From: an uncultured Oceanisphaera sp.
GTDB lineage: Bacteria > Pseudomonadota > Gammaproteobacteria > Enterobacterales > Aeromonadaceae
Reading direction: 5' to 3'
Assembly: GCF_947495715.1 (NCBI RefSeq)
Contig: NZ_CANLZU010000017.1
Span: 1-64,000 of the forward strand
Length of the DNA: 64,000 bases
Under the pieces are notes generated by a model. The model made no database searches. It saw only the letters and a program-made list of their open reading frames with translations, and was not told the origin of the DNA. Each line of letters starts with the position of its first letter. Positions within the stretch are counted from its first letter, which is position 1. Below, piece after piece: positions 61,868-64,000 of this stretch. Position numbers and translations under genes: made by a program.

Positions 61868-62968
61868 ATGACCCCGAGTAAAAAATACCAGGCTGATCTC
61901 AGCCGTCACGACTTTGTCCACGATCCGGCTCAGGCCCTGGCGGTATCGCACCTGCAACGGCTGTTTGACGAGCTGATGGCACCCCCTACGGCCCAGCCGC
62001 GACTCAGCCTTTGGCAGAAGCTGACCGGTAACAAGCCGGAGCCGGTGAAGTCGATTCAGGGGCTTTACTTCTGGGGGGGAGTCGGTCGAGGCAAGACCTA
62101 TCTGGTGGACACCTTCTACGACTGTCTGCCGTTCGATAACAAGCTCAGGGTCCATTTTCACCGCTTCATGGTGCGGGTGCATGACGAGCTGCAGAGCCTG
62201 AAGGGGCAGGCGGATCCGCTCAAGCTGGTGGCCGAGCGCCTGGCCGGTGAGGCCCGGGTGATCTGTTTCGACGAGTTTTTCGTGTCCGATATCACCGACG
62301 CCATGATACTGGGTACCCTGTTCCAGTACCTGTTCGGCCACGGGGTGATTCTGGTGGCGACCTCCAACATTCCTCCCGATGAGCTGTATCGCAACGGGCT
62401 GCAGCGGGCTCGTTTTCTGCCGGCCATCGCGCTTATCAAGCAGCATTGCGAGGTGGTCAACGTCGACTCGGGGGTGGATTACCGACTGCGTACTCTGGAG
62501 CAGGCCGAAATCTATCATTCACCGCTCGATGCCGAGGCTAAAACCAACCTCGAACGGTATTTCGACAGCCTGACCAGTGTGCCCGGTACCCGGGGAGCCG
62601 AGATTGAAATCAACCATCGCCGGCTCAAGACCCTGGCCGAAGGCGATGGTGTGCTCCATATCGACTTTCAGCAGTTGTGTTGCACGGCGCGCTCCCAGCT
62701 CGATTATATCGAGCTGGCACGGTGCTATCATTCGGTGCTGCTGGCCAACGTGGTGCCCATGGGGCAGGACAGCGACGATGCGGCCCGCCGTTTTATCGCC
62801 ATGGTGGATGAATTCTACGAGCGACACGTCAAGTTGATCATCTCGGCGGCGGTGCCGATGACCCAACTCTACGGTCGGGGGCGGCTCGATTTCGAGTTCA
62901 AGCGCTGCCTGTCGCGACTGACTGAAATGCAATCCCACGAATATCTTGCCAGAGAGCACCTTCCTTAG
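61868..62968 (+). CDS. zapE: Cell division ATPase ZapE
   Basis: The 366-residue AFG1-like ATPase has Walker A YFWGGVGRGKTYLVD, Walker B ICFDEFFVSDITDAM and the sensor motif LVATSNIPPDELYRNG. It works at the Z-ring late in division. The ATG at 61868 fits the family start; one five codons earlier (61853) is possible. It is divergent from degQ. The zapG (yhcB) gene that sits between them in E. coli is missing here. Confidence 0.94.
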   Translation: MTPSKKYQADLSRHDFVHDPAQALAVSHLQRLFDELMAPPTAQPRLSLWQKLTGNKPEPVKSIQGLYFWGGVGRGKTYLVDTFYDCLPFDNKLRVHFHRFMVRVHDELQSLKGQADPLKLVAERLAGEARVICFDEFFVSDITDAMILGTLFQYLFGHGVILVATSNIPPDELYRNGLQRARFLPAIALIKQHCEVVNVDSGVDYRLRTLEQAEIYHSPLDAEAKTNLERYFDSLTSVPGTRGAEIEINHRRLKTLAEGDGVLHIDFQQLCCTARSQLDYIELARCYHSVLLANVVPMGQDSDDAARRFIAMVDEFYERHVKLIISAAVPMTQLYGRGRLDFEFKRCLSRLTEMQSHEYLAREHLP

Positions 62969-62976
62969 TCACAATA

Positions 62977-63016
62977 CCCGCCCCGGTATTCGGGCATGAT
63001 GCCGGGAAGGGGCGGG
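62977..63016. terminator. GC-rich hairpin after zapE
   Basis: CCCGCCCC (62977-62984) and GGGGCGGG (63009-63016) pair, with a further GGCAT / ATGCC inner stem. It lies 9 bp after the zapE stop. No T-run follows immediately. Confidence 0.45.
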
Positions 63017-63025
63017 CGGACCGAT

Positions 63026-63049
63026 TAATTTTAATGGGCATTAAAATTA
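63026..63049. promoter_or_regulatory. AT-rich palindrome upstream of the rplM promoter
   Basis: Perfect 10-bp arms TAATTTTAAT / ATTAAAATTA flank GGGC, directly upstream of the predicted -35 box. The position and composition fit an UP element for strong ribosomal protein transcription, but the perfect symmetry also suggests a protein operator. Confidence 0.45.
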
Positions 63050-63053
63050 GCAG

Positions 63054-63082
63054 GTGATTTTTAAGGCAACTTTACCTATAAT
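63054..63082 (+). promoter_or_regulatory. Predicted rplM-rpsI promoter
   Basis: A consensus -10 TATAAT (63077-63082) lies 17 bp after a weak -35 GTGATT (63054-63059). The start near 63089 gives a leader of about 130 nt with hairpins GCTGTC / GACAGC (63103-63119) and TTGCGC / GCGCAA (63169-63184). In E. coli, L13 represses this operon through its leader. Confidence 0.6.
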
Positions 63083-63219
63083 CGCTCGGCCCACGTTACA
63101 CAGCTGTCGATAAGACAGCATCACTGTAAACAGACTGGTGCTCGAAGGGGTACAGGTCTTGTCGTGTTTTGCGCATGTGCGCAAGTGTATAATTCATTTT
63201 AAGTAATTTGGGTTTATCC

Positions 63220-63648
63220 ATGAAAACTTTTGTTGCTAAGCCAGAAACCGTAAAGCGTGACTGGTATGTTGTTGATGCAGAGGGCAAAACTCTGGGTCGT
63301 TTGGCCACCGAGATTGCTCATCGCCTGCGCGGTAAGCACAAGCCGGAATTTACTCCGCACGTTGACTGTGGCGATTACATCGTCGTGATCAACGCCGAGA
63401 AAATTCAGGTAACCGGCAATAAAGCCGAAGGCAAAATCTACTACTCTCACTCCGGTTTTCCGGGTGGCATCAAGTCCATCAGCTTCGAGAAGCTGATTGT
63501 ACGCAAGCCCGAGATGGTAATTGAGTCTGCCGTTCGCGGCATGCTGCCCCGTGGCCCCCTGGGTCGTGCTATGTTCCGCAAGATGAAAGTCTTTGTCGGC
63601 GGCCAGCACAACCACGCTGCGCAACAACCTCAAGTACTGGACATCTAA
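63220..63648 (+). CDS. rplM: 50S ribosomal protein L13
   Basis: The 142-residue protein matches E. coli L13 from [20 protein letters not shown] to [13 protein letters not shown]. It joins early 50S assembly. The ATG at 63220 has no strong ribosome site, which fits translational control through the leader. An in-frame start four codons upstream is not conserved. It is followed by rpsI after 15 bp. Confidence 0.97.
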   Translation: MKTFVAKPETVKRDWYVVDAEGKTLGRLATEIAHRLRGKHKPEFTPHVDCGDYIVVINAEKIQVTGNKAEGKIYYSHSGFPGGIKSISFEKLIVRKPEMVIESAVRGMLPRGPLGRAMFRKMKVFVGGQHNHAAQQPQVLDI

Positions 63649-63663
63649 GGCGGGATTAGGCAA

Positions 63664-64000
63664 ATGGCAGAAACTCAATACTACGGTACCGGTCGTCGCA
63701 AAAGCTCTACTGCACGTGTATTCGTGAAGCAGGGCAGCGGTAACATCGTTATCAACAAGCGCTCACTGGAACAGTACTTTGGCCGCGAGACCGCCCGCAT
63801 GGTGGTACGTCAGCCGCTGGAACTGGTCGAGATGACCGAAAACTTCGATCTGTACATCACCGTTTCCGGTGGTGGCATTTCCGGTCAGGCCGGCGCTATT
63901 CGTCACGGCATTACTCGTGCCCTGATGCAATACGACGAAACCCTGCGCGGTTCGCTGCGCAAGGCTGGCTTCGTTACTCGTGACGCTCGTCGCGTTGAAC
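63664..64000 (+). CDS. rpsI: 30S ribosomal protein S9 (partial, cut by window end)
   Basis: The frame starts [19 protein letters not shown] and runs to the last base without a stop, covering 112 of about 130 residues. The motif [18 protein letters not shown] is typical of S9, whose C-terminal tail reaches the decoding centre. It forms an operon with rplM. Codon use is strongly biased, as expected for a ribosomal protein. Confidence 0.96.
   Translation, partial: MAETQYYGTGRRKSSTARVFVKQGSGNIVINKRSLEQYFGRETARMVVRQPLELVEMTENFDLYITVSGGGISGQAGAIRHGITRALMQYDETLRGSLRKAGFVTRDARRVE

Overview
The window is a contiguous piece of a gammaproteobacterial chromosome, dense and mostly housekeeping. Gene content and order (csrD-mreBCD-maf-rng-yhdP-tldD; kdsDC-lptCAB-rpoN-hpf-ptsN-rapZ-ptsO; mlaFEDCB-ibaG-murA; degQ-degS beside zapE-rplM-rpsI) are those of enterobacteria, vibrios and Aeromonadales. 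The high GC, the E. coli-like proteins and the CsrB/CsrD/MetJ/LexA signals suggest a marine Aeromonadaceae (Oceanimonas, Oceanisphaera or Zobellella type). The genus is inference; no rRNA is present.

Layout. 0-3.3 kb: heptamer tandem array, NCS2 purine permease and 8-oxoguanine deaminase (purine salvage). 3.3-11 kb: CinA-like protein, metA with MetJ boxes, Na+/H+ antiporter, metH. 11-14.3 kb: SPOR-tailed D,D-carboxypeptidase, repeat copy R1, a CsrB-type sRNA, ogt, a NIF3-domain protein and a broken zinc-ribbon gene. 14.4-19.6 kb: a second Mla/Mce-type lipid transport operon followed by a ClC channel. 19.6-24.6 kb: repeat R2, a C39-peptidase lipoprotein pair, a glutaminyl cyclase, repeat R3 and a PglL-type ligase. 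24.6-29.6 kb: uvrA divergent from yajR-ssb. 29.8-45.6 kb: csrD, PLP deaminase, mreBCD, a maf gene with an internal deletion, rng, yhdP, nitrilase, tldD, a small exported protein, darP, pmbA. 45.8-53.9 kb (minus strand): the LPS/sigma-54/PTS-Ntr run ending in mgtE. 54-64 kb: repeat R4, the canonical mla operon to murA, degS/degQ, zapE, rplM-rpsI (cut by the window end).

The genes share an envelope theme. There are two MCE lipid transporters plus YhdP, Lpt and KDO supply, MurA, MreBCD, a PBP-type carboxypeptidase, and DegS/DegQ quality control. A second theme is the Csr system: a CsrB-like RNA with 18 GGA motifs and the CsrD protein that promotes CsrB decay in E. coli both lie here.

The most unusual signal is a family of about 360-bp intergenic elements, three full copies (R1, R2, R4) and one partial (R3). 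They have imperfect terminal inverted repeats, 3-bp flanking duplications at two copies, and nested hairpins whose stems differ between copies while pairing is kept. Many of the hairpin loops carry GGA or TCC. The elements look like non-autonomous mobile or structured-RNA elements and I do not recognise a named family.
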